Positions 43,721-53,042 are shown, numbered from the stretch's first letter. The stretch: 64,000 nucleotides of DNA from Candidatus Methylobacter oryzae (GCF_003994235.2 NZ_RYFG02000104.1:1-64000); one strand, 5' to 3'. A program made the numbers and translations. The notes: generated by a model from the letters alone, not told the origin.

Positions 43721-45223
43721 TCATAATAATGCTGTCTTTTTTGTCCTGCTGGCGTATGAGATTAATAATGCTACTTTGTCTAAAACTTTCATCGCCTCTT
43801 TTATAACCGAAATACCGCGATCATTGTCAGCAGCCGCTTCGGTAATCAATCGTGAGCTGAGACATAGGCGCAATGCGCTGATTGCAATACCGTTGCGAAT
43901 GCCACAAGCGACGGGTTGTCCAAGCTGACAGCGTATCGAGGCGGTTTTGGCGTCGGCGTAGTCGACTGCGAACGGTAGTTTTTGATAAACCTGTTGGGTT
44001 TGTTCACGGTTTAACAGTCTACGGCCGGCAGATTGAGGGGCATAAAGCAGAAAAGGAAATATGGTGGGTAGCTGATCCCAGCAATCAGCCGCTATTAGCG
44101 GGCGGCGGTCGAGAAGGGGCGACGGTAACGGTTCGAAGTACGGGTCGGACATTAAACGCTGATGAACAGCTTCGGCAAAAGTGTGTATAAACTCCACAAT
44201 CGCAGGTTCTGGCACCGCGCGGAACCTGCGCAGTTCTGTCAAAGCCACTTCGCAACGCAGCAGCAAGCCGAAATTGGCGGCATGAGTAAGTTGTTCAGCG
44301 CCGCGCCAAGCATCAGGCCAATCGGCCCTGAATGAGCGTGGCAGCAGGCCTCGTGGCAACGCGCGTTGTTGCAGGCGCTTTGCTGCATTTGGCGGCAGCA
44401 GCAAGGTTGCAGAGAAAGACGGGCCGTTAAGGAATTTCGATCCGGTCAGCGCGACCATAAAGCCTTGTTCCAGATAGGCGCGTAAAGTCGACGTAGCGAT
44501 ACGGAATTGGCAGGCGTCAACCAATACTTCAATATTGTTCGGATAGCGGCGGTGCAATGCCATCGCGCAGGCCGGGCTCGGCGCGATAAGCCCGGTTTTA
44601 GATTGATCCACTAGAATCAATAGCATGCGCCGGTTTGAAGCGGCGGCTTTAGCGGCCAGATTTTCTATTTCGGCATCGATTTCCGCTGGAGGTCGGGGCA
44701 TTCCATCGTTCAGCCGAATGGAAACTTGCTCAACTTCAACGGCGTTATTTTCAGTTCCGGTCAAGGCTGCGGCTACGCCGCTGCCTGTTTCATTGGCTTC
44801 CACCATGATGAGCAGCGGAGGGACCGGTGCTTCGCTGGCAGTATATTGGGCTGCAACCGCATGAAGATCGGTGCCCGATGAGCAGAAGACAAGTTCTAGC
44901 CCTGAGAGATCGGATAGTCCGCACAACTGTAGCCATTCCCGGCGTATCCGTTGCATTTCCCGGCTGTAAACGGCTGCGTGCGAGCTGGTGGCGATAGCCG
45001 TCAGCAATGTTTGCCGTAGCCGGTTGGCTGCATCGAAACCTTCCGCGGATATGATGGATGCCGTCGATGAGCTGAACGATAGTAATTGCGGGTCGGGCAA
45101 AGGCTGACAGCCGTATTTGTTCCGCCCGCTGAGCGGGTCCAGCGCAAGACGCGCATCGCCGCCGGCAATCAGAAGTTGCTCGGTTGACGGCAAGCCGTTG
45201 GGTGCTTGGGATGAGGTCGGCAC
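43721..45223 (-). CDS. Fold-type-I PLP-dependent protein, unassigned
   Basis: The product has 500 residues from the GTG at 45223. I see a PLP-enzyme layout: a glycine- and serine-rich FCSSGTDLHAV phosphate-binding loop, LVDQSKTGLIAPSPACAM, EVLVDACQFRI with the aspartate that holds the pyridine nitrogen, and TGSKFLNGPSFSATL with a candidate Schiff-base lysine. It does not match a common aminotransferase I can name. The longest frame begins at a TTG at 45325, but that stretch overlaps a palindromic REP-like sequence and is unlikely to be coding. It lies downstream of the ATP-grasp and decarboxylase genes and probably shares their transcript. Substrate unknown. Confidence 0.7.
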   Translation of the reverse strand: MPTSSQAPNGLPSTEQLLIAGGDARLALDPLSGRNKYGCQPLPDPQLLSFSSSTASIISAEGFDAANRLRQTLLTAIATSSHAAVYSREMQRIRREWLQLCGLSDLSGLELVFCSSGTDLHAVAAQYTASEAPVPPLLIMVEANETGSGVAAALTGTENNAVEVEQVSIRLNDGMPRPPAEIDAEIENLAAKAAASNRRMLLILVDQSKTGLIAPSPACAMALHRRYPNNIEVLVDACQFRIATSTLRAYLEQGFMVALTGSKFLNGPSFSATLLLPPNAAKRLQQRALPRGLLPRSFRADWPDAWRGAEQLTHAANFGLLLRCEVALTELRRFRAVPEPAIVEFIHTFAEAVHQRLMSDPYFEPLPSPLLDRRPLIAADCWDQLPTIFPFLLYAPQSAGRRLLNREQTQQVYQKLPFAVDYADAKTASIRCQLGQPVACGIRNGIAISALRLCLSSRLITEAAADNDRGISVIKEAMKVLDKVALLISYASRTKKTALL

Positions 45224-45258
45224 GATGATTAAAACGACGTTGTGAGATTGTCGGCCGA

Positions 45259-45304
45259 AGGAGTGCAAATTTTGTCTGCTGGCGCAAGCAAAGCTTGCAC
45301 TCCT
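45259..45304 (-). repeat. REP-like palindrome between the PLP and ATP-grasp genes
   Basis: Arms AGGAGTGCAA at 45259-45268 and TTGCACTCCT at 45295-45304 are perfect inverted repeats. Nested inside is GCAAGC-AAA-GCTTGC at 45284-45298. The AGGAGTGCAAGC pattern recalls gammaproteobacterial repetitive extragenic palindromes. No second copy was noticed in the window, so the classification is tentative. Confidence 0.5.
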
Positions 45305-45350
45305 ATATTTAATGTAGCCCAGCAATTAGCAGGTGGCAGCATGGTTAAGG

Positions 45351-46562
45351 TTAAACGCCGCGCTGTGCCGCATTGACCAGCATTTGGCGGAAAGCGCCGA
45401 ATACTTTGTTCATTTGCGGCTGCTTATAAGGGAAGAGGTCGACCGGGTCGATGGCATGAACAATCATGCAACTGTCGATTTCGAAAATCAGCAGTTTGCC
45501 GTCAACGCTCTCGCCGCAATCGATACCCAGATAATCGAGGTTGGCCCGTTCATGGATAGCACGGAACGCGTCGGCGTGTTTAACAGCGAATCCGCTGTCG
45601 AAGTCGAGCATAAAACGCTCTTCTTCGGCGCGCTTTTCGACGCTTTCGTTCATGCCGGCGTTTAGGTAATGGATCATCCAGTGTTCGGATATGCCGACAT
45701 GGCAAACAAAGGGGATGCCGTCTATCAGGACTATCCGGTATTTCCTAAACAAGCCATCTTGGTTGCGATAGTCAACAAAACGGGAGATATAAAACTCATC
45801 ATTGAGCATGTTTTGCAGATAGTCGGCCAGTGCCCTCTGATCTTGTATTTTGTCCAGATCTTTCCCGGCATGGGAATCGACCGGGCGGACAATGATCGGA
45901 AAATTGCCGTCACCAAGTATCTCGGTTACGGATAATTTTAGATTGGCGATTTGTTGCAGAACTTGCCGGGCTATACGTACCGTGGTTGGCATCTCTATAC
46001 CCGGGGCGGATTTTAGCAATGCGCAAGCCTCAGTGCGCGACATTAACGCTATCCGGTCCGGCCGGTTTAGCACTGGGCGCGGCCATGACGCGATCGCGGC
46101 ATCGATCTGTTTTAATAGCGGCATATTCCGGTCGGATTGAGCGACGGCAACGAACAGTACGTCGTGTTCCGGCAGGTCCGCAGGTAACGGCAGGTTTGTG
46201 GTCACGTAAACTATATCGAGGGCGACATCGGAGTTTTCCAGCAGGAATTCCAGCGGCGTATTTGCCATTAAATCGCCAGGCCCCATAATCGCAAGCAGCC
46301 GGATATTAACTTGATCGGTTGCTGTGGGCGGGGAATAGATTTGCCGGCTTTCAATAGCCTGGGCTTGCATTGCTAGCGCTAAATCGCGATTGCCCCGGAG
46401 CTGTAGCAACGTAGATAAATCCATCAAGGCATGGCCGCTGGTATCGGTTTCGGCGCGTGCGATTAATTCGGTACCCAGCGGAGCAAGATCGCAGCCGGAA
46501 TAAGCCATCCGCATCAGTTTTGCCAAACCGATCAGCGGCTGGCTAAGTTCATTGGTTTGCAT
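45351..46562 (-). CDS. ATP-grasp family ligase-like protein
   Basis: The 403-residue product has an N-terminal helical part (about 1-80, TPR-like: GHALMDLSTLLQLRGNRDLA) and a C-terminal ATP-grasp fold. FPIIVRPVDSHAGKDLDKI near residue 228 supplies the basic ATP contacts, and DGKLLIFEIDSCMIVHAID near 360 gives the metal-binding acidic residues. ATP-grasp enzymes join a carboxylate to an amine or thiol through an acyl phosphate. It starts with ATG behind AGGA, 8 bases after the decarboxylase stop, so the two form an operon. No closer family name is possible from sequence alone. Confidence 0.75.
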   Translation of the reverse strand: MQTNELSQPLIGLAKLMRMAYSGCDLAPLGTELIARAETDTSGHALMDLSTLLQLRGNRDLALAMQAQAIESRQIYSPPTATDQVNIRLLAIMGPGDLMANTPLEFLLENSDVALDIVYVTTNLPLPADLPEHDVLFVAVAQSDRNMPLLKQIDAAIASWPRPVLNRPDRIALMSRTEACALLKSAPGIEMPTTVRIARQVLQQIANLKLSVTEILGDGNFPIIVRPVDSHAGKDLDKIQDQRALADYLQNMLNDEFYISRFVDYRNQDGLFRKYRIVLIDGIPFVCHVGISEHWMIHYLNAGMNESVEKRAEEERFMLDFDSGFAVKHADAFRAIHERANLDYLGIDCGESVDGKLLIFEIDSCMIVHAIDPVDLFPYKQPQMNKVFGAFRQMLVNAAQRGV

Positions 46563-46570
46563 TGTGTTTC

Positions 46571-48022
46571 CTAGGATTGGATGCTTTTTGCGATACGGCT
46601 GCCTAGCTCGAGTGTAGTGTCGATCAAGGCGTCGATATCGCTAACGGTAGTACGATGATTAACGATGGCGGCCCGAATGGCTAACTGCCCATTGATCGTT
46701 GTTGTTGAGGGCGCGGCAATACCTGACTCCTGCAATGCAACCACGAGATCGGCATTGAGCCGGTTAGCGTCAATGCCGCGGTAACGGAAGCAGGCGATAT
46801 TCAGGGCAACCGGAGCGAGCAGTTCCAGGCATAGTTCGGCTTCGATACGTTGCTGCATATGCTGAGCCAATGCGCAGGTGTTTGAGATAACCTGTCCTAG
46901 TTTTTCCGCTCCGTAAACTTTTATTGTGAACCAAGTCTTGAGCGCCCTGAAACCGCGCGACAGATCGGGGCCAAAGTCGCATGGCCATGGCGAACCTGCC
47001 GCCATGCCGCGGTTTTCCCGTCTAAGGTAAGCGGCGGGCGAGGCAAATGCGTTTTGGTGTAGCTCGCCGTCGCGCACTAATATAAAACCGGCATCGTAAG
47101 GCACTTGTCCCCACTTGTGGAAATCAAAGGCGATCGAATCGGCGTGCTCAATACCTTGAAGGCGAGGAGCAATATCGGGCGCCAGCATGGCTAATGCGCC
47201 GTAAGCGCCGTCAACGTGAAACCAGATGTTTTCGCGTTCGCAAAGTTCGGCAATAGCCTGGAGATTGTCGATAGCGCCGACCCCGACAGTTCCGACAGTT
47301 CCGGCGACGAAGAACGGCATCATGCCGGATTTTTTGTCTTCCGCTATTGCGAGTTCAAGAGCAGCTATGTCTATTTGATGCTGGCTATCGACAGGAATCA
47401 TGCGTAATGCATCGCTGCCAAGGCCGGCGATATCCATAGCTTGTACAATGCTGACATGAGCTCCGGCCGAGGTATAGGCAACCAATTGGCGGTTATCGCT
47501 GGTGAGGCCTTTATGGCGTACGCTGGCGCCTAAGCGTGCGGTACGGGCAATCAGCACGCCAAGCAGATTAGCCATCGAGGTTCCGGTCACGAATAGGCCG
47601 CTGGCGCTTTCGGGAAAATTGAACAATTCCCGGACCCACTGGACGACTTGGCGTTCGATTTCGATAGGAGCTTGATTGCGTCCGCCAAGGTTGGCGTTTA
47701 GTCCGGCTGCCAGCATCTCAGCGAGCATGCCGACGGGACTTCCACCGCCATGAACCCAGCCCATAAAGCCGGGATGGACGTTGCCTAGTGCATAGGGAAG
47801 TACATTTTTTAGAAAGATTGCATACGCATTTTCAAGGTCATGTTGTCCGTCGTCCAAGGCTTGCTGAAATGAGTGTTTTACTTCTTCGGGCATGGGTTGC
47901 CAGACTGGCTGATCGCGCAAGTTCTCAAGATAGTCGATCATATCGTCCAGCATCCTATGGCCTTGTAAGCGAAAGGCATTCCAGTCGGATGGGTCTAGTG
48001 TACCTTCAGAGGTTTTCAGCAT
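46571..48022 (-). CDS. PLP-dependent amino-acid decarboxylase (group II)
   Basis: The 483-residue product belongs to the aromatic-L-amino-acid/glutamate decarboxylase family. It has VHPGFMGWVHGGGSPVGMLA near residue 78, FVTGTSMANLLGVLIARTAR, VDGAYGALAMLAP, and DFHKWGQVPYDAGFILVRD, whose lysine binds PLP. Length is close to aromatic decarboxylases (about 470-480). Substrate (tyrosine, tryptophan, histidine, DOPA or an acidic amino acid) cannot be fixed by eye. It heads a three-gene minus-strand unit with the ATP-grasp and second PLP gene, suggesting an amine is made and then conjugated. Confidence 0.88.
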   Translation of the reverse strand: MLKTSEGTLDPSDWNAFRLQGHRMLDDMIDYLENLRDQPVWQPMPEEVKHSFQQALDDGQHDLENAYAIFLKNVLPYALGNVHPGFMGWVHGGGSPVGMLAEMLAAGLNANLGGRNQAPIEIERQVVQWVRELFNFPESASGLFVTGTSMANLLGVLIARTARLGASVRHKGLTSDNRQLVAYTSAGAHVSIVQAMDIAGLGSDALRMIPVDSQHQIDIAALELAIAEDKKSGMMPFFVAGTVGTVGVGAIDNLQAIAELCERENIWFHVDGAYGALAMLAPDIAPRLQGIEHADSIAFDFHKWGQVPYDAGFILVRDGELHQNAFASPAAYLRRENRGMAAGSPWPCDFGPDLSRGFRALKTWFTIKVYGAEKLGQVISNTCALAQHMQQRIEAELCLELLAPVALNIACFRYRGIDANRLNADLVVALQESGIAAPSTTTINGQLAIRAAIVNHRTTVSDIDALIDTTLELGSRIAKSIQS

Positions 48023-48203
48023 AGATATATTGAACCTGGATTTTGCAAGACATTACGGGTGAGAAATATATAACTATTTGAAAAACTATATAAATACTGT
48101 TGTGGTGGTTTCAAGGAGATCCGGTCCTGATTTTGAAGTTTAATAAATATGTTCTGCAACTTTCTGAAAAAATGATTGCTTAGTCAATTTATATTAGTAG
48201 TAT

Positions 48204-48230
48204 TAAAATATTATACAAACAGGACGATAA
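48204..48230 (+). promoter_or_regulatory. Sigma-28 promoter for the YjfB-like gene
   Basis: TAAAATAT at 48204-48211, an 11-base spacer and GACGATAA at 48223-48230 fit the FliA pattern with few changes. The site is 32 bases upstream of the YjfB-like ATG. Confidence 0.7.
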
Positions 48231-48262
48231 TACTCTAGGGAGTTTAGATATTGGAGGTTTTT

Positions 48263-48463
48263 ATGGTTGGTTCAGTTAATGGCTCAGACGCGCCGGGATT
48301 GGCAACGGCTCTTATGAAATCGGCTACGACAGCGCAAAATGTGGATGTCGCTATAATCAAAAAAGGTCAGGACGTTGAGAGAGCTCAGGGAGAGGCTGCC
48401 TTAAAGTTAATAGATTCGGCTTCTGGTACAGCAAGTTCTGGTCGAGTTGATTTATATGCATAG
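48263..48463 (+). CDS. YjfB-like putative motility protein
   Basis: The 66-residue product resembles the YjfB family of small putative motility proteins: LATALMKSATTAQNVDVAII, KKGQDVERAQGEAALKLIDS, and a short GRVDLYA end. The ATG at 48263 is 6 bases after GGAGG; an in-frame TTG at 48251 would put the ribosome-binding site inside the gene. It has its own sigma-28-like promoter and a bidirectional hairpin behind it, so it looks like an isolated late flagellar gene. Its molecular role is unknown. Confidence 0.75.
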   Translation: MVGSVNGSDAPGLATALMKSATTAQNVDVAIIKKGQDVERAQGEAALKLIDSASGTASSGRVDLYA

Positions 48464-48499
48464 ATCTTCGCTTTGCAGGTAGTAAACCTATAATTAATT

Positions 48500-48533
48500 G
48501 ATAAAGAAGAGCGGATTGGGGCTCTTCTTTATC
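48500..48533 (+). terminator. Bidirectional hairpin between YjfB-like and CcsA-like genes
   Basis: Perfect 13-base arms (48500-48512 and 48521-48533) with an 8-base loop. The arms are A/T-rich at their base, giving T-rich 3' sides in both directions. It lies between convergent genes and partly covers the stop of the CcsA-like gene at 48532. Confidence 0.8.
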
Positions 48534-49326
48534 AGGTTCTCCTCAAGATCAGTTCAAGCACCAGCTTGCTGCCAAAGTAAGCCAGCAGCAGCAAGATGAA
48601 TCCAGCCAGTGTCCAACGGACCGCTGTTTTTCCTCGCCATCCGTAACGCATCCTGCCTATCAATAAACTGGAAAAAATAATCCAGGCGATAATCGATAAA
48701 ATAGTTTTATGCGCCAAATGCTGGGCAAATAAATCTTCAATAAAAATAAAGCCGCTAACCAAAGAAATGGTCAGGAAAAAAAGTCCTGTGCCGAGCATTT
48801 GAAACAGCAAAGATTCCATAGCTTGCAAGGATGGCAGCGACTGGATGAAGCGTTTAGGTGGATGGCTTTTAAGTTGCTGGTCCTGAATCGCAAGCAAAAT
48901 GGCTTGCAAGGCGGCGATGTTCAGCAGGCTGAATGCAATAATCGAAGTTAATATATGGATGCTCATCTGCCAATTATGAGTGTGCAGTAGATGTGGTTTT
49001 TCAGGCAGATTCAGCTCTAGACCGAGCATGATGGCGGCAATCGGAAATATGATGAGTCCCAGTTTTTCGACTGGTTTGTTCAATATTGCAATAAGCAGCA
49101 GTAGGGCGACAATGAGTGAAATCAGGGATGCAGTATTGATAAAGCTGAAGTTGAAACTGTTGCTTTGCTGGAAAACGATAGCTGTGTACGAAATATGCCC
49201 GGATACCGCCGCCCATGCCAGATAAAGCGGTGCGCGATGTCTCTTGTTCCGATGAGCGTCTCGGGCAATAAGCAGGGAGCTTGCCAGATATGTACAAATT
49301 GAAAAGATAGCGAGTGCGGTATTCAT
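48532..49326 (-). CDS. CcsA/YpjD-like inner-membrane cytochrome assembly protein
   Basis: The 264-residue product has about eight hydrophobic spans and the cytochrome c assembly (CcsA/CcmC-like) pattern. HNWQMSIHILTSIIAFSLLN near residue 120 and LAHKTILSIIAWIIFSSLLI near 205 place histidines at membrane faces. It is the gene commonly found next to ffh in gammaproteobacteria (YpjD-like, earlier called CorB-associated). Its role in haem handling is unproven. ffh lies divergently to the right. Confidence 0.88.
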   Translation of the reverse strand: MNTALAIFSICTYLASSLLIARDAHRNKRHRAPLYLAWAAVSGHISYTAIVFQQSNSFNFSFINTASLISLIVALLLLIAILNKPVEKLGLIIFPIAAIMLGLELNLPEKPHLLHTHNWQMSIHILTSIIAFSLLNIAALQAILLAIQDQQLKSHPPKRFIQSLPSLQAMESLLFQMLGTGLFFLTISLVSGFIFIEDLFAQHLAHKTILSIIAWIIFSSLLIGRMRYGWRGKTAVRWTLAGFILLLLAYFGSKLVLELILRRT

Positions 49327-49574
49327 TAAGGCTGTTTATATTGGGTTGTGATATCAATGATAGCCACCTCTGTAAGGCGGGACTCACTGTCTATATGGAT
49401 GCGGGTAAATGGCGTCGGCTTACGTATAATGCGATAGACGCTTCCCTGTGTACCACAAATTCCCTCGTAGTTTAATGCAAAGGCTTTAAGGGCTATGTTA
49501 ATATATCTCGCTAAATAGTCCTAACGCATTTGTGTTAGTGAGTGGTTTCCTTCAGATTTAATAAAGATACTGAT

Positions 49575-50936
49575 ATGTTTGATAATTTAACCGATCGATT
49601 AAGTAGCACGCTTAAAAAAATTAAAGGCCAGGGGCGCTTGACTGAAGATAACATCAAGGACACCCTGCGCGAAGTGCGCATGGCGTTGCTTGAGGCTGAT
49701 GTTGCTTTGCCGGTGGTTACTGATTTTATTGAGCGCGTCAAAACTGGTGCATTAGGTCAGGAAGTTCAAACCAGCCTTTCCCCCGGCCAGTCGCTGATCA
49801 AACTGGTTCAAGCTGAGCTGGTTGCTGTCATGGGCGAGGCAAACGAAAAGCTGAGCCTTAATGCGGTTCCTCCGGCCATTATCTTAATGGCAGGTTTGCA
49901 AGGGGCTGGTAAAACCACTACGGTAGCTAAACTTGGTCGCTGGCTAAAAGAAAATCAGAAGAAAAAAGTCGGCGTAGTTAGTGCTGACGTTTATCGCCCT
50001 GCGGCTATCAAGCAGTTGCAGACGTTGGCGAACGATCTCTCTTTAGAGTTTTTTGAAAGCGATATTTCGCAAAAGCCTGTTGATATTGCTAAAAATGCGA
50101 TTGATGCTGCCAAGAAAAAATTTCTTGATGTAGTCATTGTCGATACGGCCGGCCGTCTTCATGTCGATGATGAAATGATGGGCGAGATTAAAGAACTGCA
50201 CGCGGCAATTAATCCTGTTGAGACTTTATTTGTCGTCGATAGCATGACCGGCCAAGATGCCGCTGTTACTGCAAAAGCCTTTAATGATGCATTGCCGTTA
50301 ACCGGAGTTATCCTGACTAAGGCGGATGGCGATGCGCGCGGCGGTGCGGCGTTGTCTATACGCCATATTACCGGTAAGCCAATTAAGTTTATCGGTATGG
50401 GCGAAAAGACCGATGCGTTGGAGCCATTCTACCCGGATCGTCTTGCGTCCCGTATTTTGGGTATGGGCGACGTATTAGGCTTGATTGAGGAAATTGAGCA
50501 GAAAGTTGACAAGGCAAAAGCCGAAAAGCTTGTTAAAAAGCTTCAGAAAGGTAAATCTTTTGATTTAGAAGATTTTCGTGAGCAATTGTTGCAAATGCAG
50601 AATATGGGCGGAGTCGGTTCTATGCTGGATAAACTGCCGGGCATGAGCAGTATTCCTCAAGAAATGAAAGATAAGGTTAATGATAAGGAACTATCGCGTC
50701 AGATTGCCGTGATTAATTCTATGACTATGAAAGAAAGACGCTATCCTGACTTAATTAAAGGTACTCGGAAGAAGCGTATTGCTGATGGTTGTGGTCAGCA
50801 GTTGTCCGACGTTAATCGCATATTGAAGCAATTCATGATGATGCAGAAAATGATGAAGCGTTTCAAAACCGGCAATATGGCGAACATGATGCGAGGCATA
50901 AAAAATAATGTGCGCGGCATGAGTATGAGAAGATAG
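49575..50936 (+). CDS. ffh: Signal recognition particle protein Ffh
   Basis: Ffh binds the 4.5S RNA and signal sequences and docks with FtsY to deliver nascent membrane proteins. The 453-residue product has the N-domain (MFDNLTDRLSSTLKKIKGQG), the GTPase domain with GLQGAGKTTTVAKLG near residue 100, DTAGRLHVD, and TKADGDARGGAALS. The methionine-rich M-domain ends in FKTGNMANMMRG. The start is the ATG at 49575; an upstream GTG at 49542 adds 11 residues that do not match the family. Confidence 0.98.
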   Translation: MFDNLTDRLSSTLKKIKGQGRLTEDNIKDTLREVRMALLEADVALPVVTDFIERVKTGALGQEVQTSLSPGQSLIKLVQAELVAVMGEANEKLSLNAVPPAIILMAGLQGAGKTTTVAKLGRWLKENQKKKVGVVSADVYRPAAIKQLQTLANDLSLEFFESDISQKPVDIAKNAIDAAKKKFLDVVIVDTAGRLHVDDEMMGEIKELHAAINPVETLFVVDSMTGQDAAVTAKAFNDALPLTGVILTKADGDARGGAALSIRHITGKPIKFIGMGEKTDALEPFYPDRLASRILGMGDVLGLIEEIEQKVDKAKAEKLVKKLQKGKSFDLEDFREQLLQMQNMGGVGSMLDKLPGMSSIPQEMKDKVNDKELSRQIAVINSMTMKERRYPDLIKGTRKKRIADGCGQQLSDVNRILKQFMMMQKMMKRFKTGNMANMMRGIKNNVRGMSMRR

Positions 50937-50961
50937 TTTTTGTTACGTTAATGACTACCTA

Positions 50962-50989
50962 TTTGATGTTTAAAGTGAATAAGTATAAT
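50962..50989 (+). promoter_or_regulatory. Candidate sigma-70 promoter for rpsP-rimM-trmD-rplS
   Basis: TTTGAT at 50962-50967 and a perfect TATAAT at 50984-50989 are 16 bases apart, in the 138-base gap between ffh and rpsP. It would give an 86-base leader. Confidence 0.5.
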
Positions 50990-51074
50990 GCGATGTGCGT
51001 TGTTCTTTACTTATAGAGAAAATCGAGTAGAATAGGCCGATTCAATTTTGACTAAATGTTTTTGAGGAACTTAG

Positions 51075-51326
51075 ATGGTAACCATTCGTCTTTCTAGAGG
51101 TGGCGCGAAAAATCGTCCTTTCTATCATGTTGTTGTAACCGATAGCAGAAGCGGTCGTGATGGCCGTTATATTGAACGTCTTGGTTTTTTTAATCCATTG
51201 GCTCGTGGCAATGAAGAAAGGTTGCGCTTAGACACTGACCGTGCTGATTATTGGAAAGCTAACGGCGCACAAGCTTCTGATCGCGTTGCAAAATTGATTA
51301 AAGACGCACGCAAAGCTGCAGCATAA
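51075..51326 (+). CDS. rpsP: 30S ribosomal protein S16
   Basis: S16 is an assembly protein of the 30S body. The product has 83 residues (E. coli 82), starting [20 protein letters not shown] with the block [26 protein letters not shown] lies ahead of the ATG. It heads the rpsP-rimM-trmD-rplS operon, which has the same order as in E. coli. A promoter-like sequence is in the gap behind ffh. Confidence 0.98.
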   Translation: MVTIRLSRGGAKNRPFYHVVVTDSRSGRDGRYIERLGFFNPLARGNEERLRLDTDRADYWKANGAQASDRVAKLIKDARKAAA

Positions 51327-51332
51327 ACTGAA

Positions 51333-51839
51333 TTGTCAGAGCAACGGCATATAAACGTTGGAAAGATTTCCGGCGTTTTTGGTATAAAAGGATGGGTTAA
51401 GGTATTTTCCTTCACTGATCCAAGGGAAAATATTTTAACTTATTCCCCCTGGCTGCTAAAAAAAGACGATCAGACAAAAGCGATTAATGTTGTTGATGGA
51501 CAGTTACAAGGTAAGACGATAGTTGCCCAACTGTCTGATATTAATGACAGGGATCAGGCTGCAAGTTTAATTGGTTGGGATATTTTCATAACCCCAGGGC
51601 AATTGCCAAAAGCGGCTAAAGGTGAATATTATTGGTCACAACTAATCGGCTTAAATGTTGAGACTGTTGATGGTATTCAGCTAGGTGTTGTTGATGGTCT
51701 GTTGGAAACAGGTGCCAATGATGTGCTTATTGTTCAGGGAGAGCGGGAACGGGCAATACCGTTTTTACAGGAACAGACGATAATTGATGTTGATTTGGAT
51801 ACAGGCAAAATTATTGTCGATTGGGATCCTGAGTTCTGA
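51333..51839 (+). CDS. rimM: Ribosome maturation factor RimM
   Basis: RimM binds S19 and helps fold the 30S head. The 168-residue product starts at TTG behind rpsP and has [20 protein letters not shown] at the N-terminus. The PRC-barrel half has [13 protein letters not shown] and ends [13 protein letters not shown]. Length is typical. A start at TTG is unusual but leaves no other reasonable choice; trmD follows after 8 bases. Confidence 0.96.
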   Translation: MSEQRHINVGKISGVFGIKGWVKVFSFTDPRENILTYSPWLLKKDDQTKAINVVDGQLQGKTIVAQLSDINDRDQAASLIGWDIFITPGQLPKAAKGEYYWSQLIGLNVETVDGIQLGVVDGLLETGANDVLIVQGERERAIPFLQEQTIIDVDLDTGKIIVDWDPEF

Positions 51840-51847
51840 TTATCAGC

Positions 51848-52585
51848 ATGCGTTTTGATGTTGTAACATTGTTTCCGGAAATGGTGACGGCGGCTGCGAG
51901 TTACGGGGTAACGGGCAGGGCAATTGAACGCAATATAGTCAATTTATCAGTATGGAATCCTCGAGATTATACCCACGACAGACATAAAACTGTTGATGAC
52001 CGGCCATACGGTGGCGGTCCCGGTATGGTCATGAAGTATCAGCCTCTGCATGATGCAGTTAATAGTGCGAAGCTGGCAGACTCTGGGGCTACGAAAGTGG
52101 TCTATTTGAGCCCGCAAGGCAAGCCGATTACTCAGGCTTTGTTGTCTGAAGCGTGTGAAGTATCGCAATTGATTTTGATTGCAGGACGTTACGAAGGTAT
52201 TGATGAGCGTTTTGTTGAGCTGGATTGCGATGATGAGTGGTCTATCGGCGACTATGTTATCAGCGGCGGCGAACTTGCTGCATTGGTAGTGATTGATGCA
52301 GTGACGCGCTTATTACCGGGTGTGCTTGGTGATGAGGGTTCTGCACAGCAAGACTCCCATAGCGATGGTTTACTGGATTGTCCGCACTTTACCAGGCCTG
52401 AACAGATTGAAGGCCGTTCGGTGCCGGGTGTTTTATTAGGCGGCAATCATGCGGATATAGAGCGCTGGAGGATGAAGCAGGCTTTGGGTCGGACTTGGCA
52501 GAGACGGCCGGATTTATTGAAAAAAAAGAATTTGAGCGTAGAGCAGGAAAATTTGCTTAAAGAATTTATTGTGGAGTTGGTTTAA
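51848..52585 (+). CDS. trmD: tRNA (guanine37-N1)-methyltransferase TrmD
   Basis: TrmD methylates G37 next to the anticodon to prevent frameshifting. It is a trefoil-knot SPOUT enzyme. The 245-residue product has [48 protein letters not shown] and the knot [20 protein letters not shown], which binds S-adenosylmethionine. The active-site aspartate near residue 170 is in the [19 protein letters not shown] segment. rplS begins 13 bases after its stop. Confidence 0.98.
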   Translation: MRFDVVTLFPEMVTAAASYGVTGRAIERNIVNLSVWNPRDYTHDRHKTVDDRPYGGGPGMVMKYQPLHDAVNSAKLADSGATKVVYLSPQGKPITQALLSEACEVSQLILIAGRYEGIDERFVELDCDDEWSIGDYVISGGELAALVVIDAVTRLLPGVLGDEGSAQQDSHSDGLLDCPHFTRPEQIEGRSVPGVLLGGNHADIERWRMKQALGRTWQRRPDLLKKKNLSVEQENLLKEFIVELV

Positions 52586-52598
52586 ATTAAGGTGTGGT

Positions 52599-52940
52599 AT
52601 GAGCAATATTATTGATGAATTGGAAGCGGAACAACTGAAACAGATTCCTGACTTTGGTCCAGGTGACACGGTTGTTGTACAGGTTAAAGTAAAAGAAGGC
52701 GATCGTGAAAGAATTCAGGCTTTTGAAGGCATCGTGATTGCGAAACGTAATCGCGGATTAAATTCAGCTTTCACAGTAAGAAAAATTTCCCACGGTACTG
52801 GTGTTGAGCGTGTTTTTCAAACTCATAGTCCGCTGATTAGCGAAATCAACGTTAAACGCCGCGGCGATGTTCGTCGTGCTAAGTTGTATTACTTGCGTGA
52901 CTTGACCGGTAAAGCCGCTCGTATTAAAGAAAAACTTTAA
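52599..52940 (+). CDS. rplS: 50S ribosomal protein L19
   Basis: L19 is at the subunit interface. The product has 113 residues (E. coli 115) from the ATG at 52599, with [40 protein letters not shown] and a [19 protein letters not shown] end. A longer frame from 52569 starts in the end of trmD and is not supported; AAGG lies ahead of the ATG chosen. A strong intrinsic terminator follows. Confidence 0.98.
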   Translation: MSNIIDELEAEQLKQIPDFGPGDTVVVQVKVKEGDRERIQAFEGIVIAKRNRGLNSAFTVRKISHGTGVERVFQTHSPLISEINVKRRGDVRRAKLYYLRDLTGKAARIKEKL

Positions 52941-52960
52941 TCAAGTTTTCAAACGAGATA

Positions 52961-52990
52961 AAAAAAGGCAGCTTTGAGCTGCCTTTTTTT
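52961..52990 (+). terminator. Intrinsic terminator after rplS
   Basis: AAAAAAGGCAGCT at 52961-52973 and AGCTGCCTTTTTTT at 52977-52990 form a stem with a three-base loop. It ends the rpsP operon. The A-rich left side makes it bidirectional in form. Confidence 0.9.
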
Positions 52991-53042
52991 ATGCAGTATT
53001 ATTTTGCACTTTAAATAATACAAGTTCTATAGGAGCTGTCTA

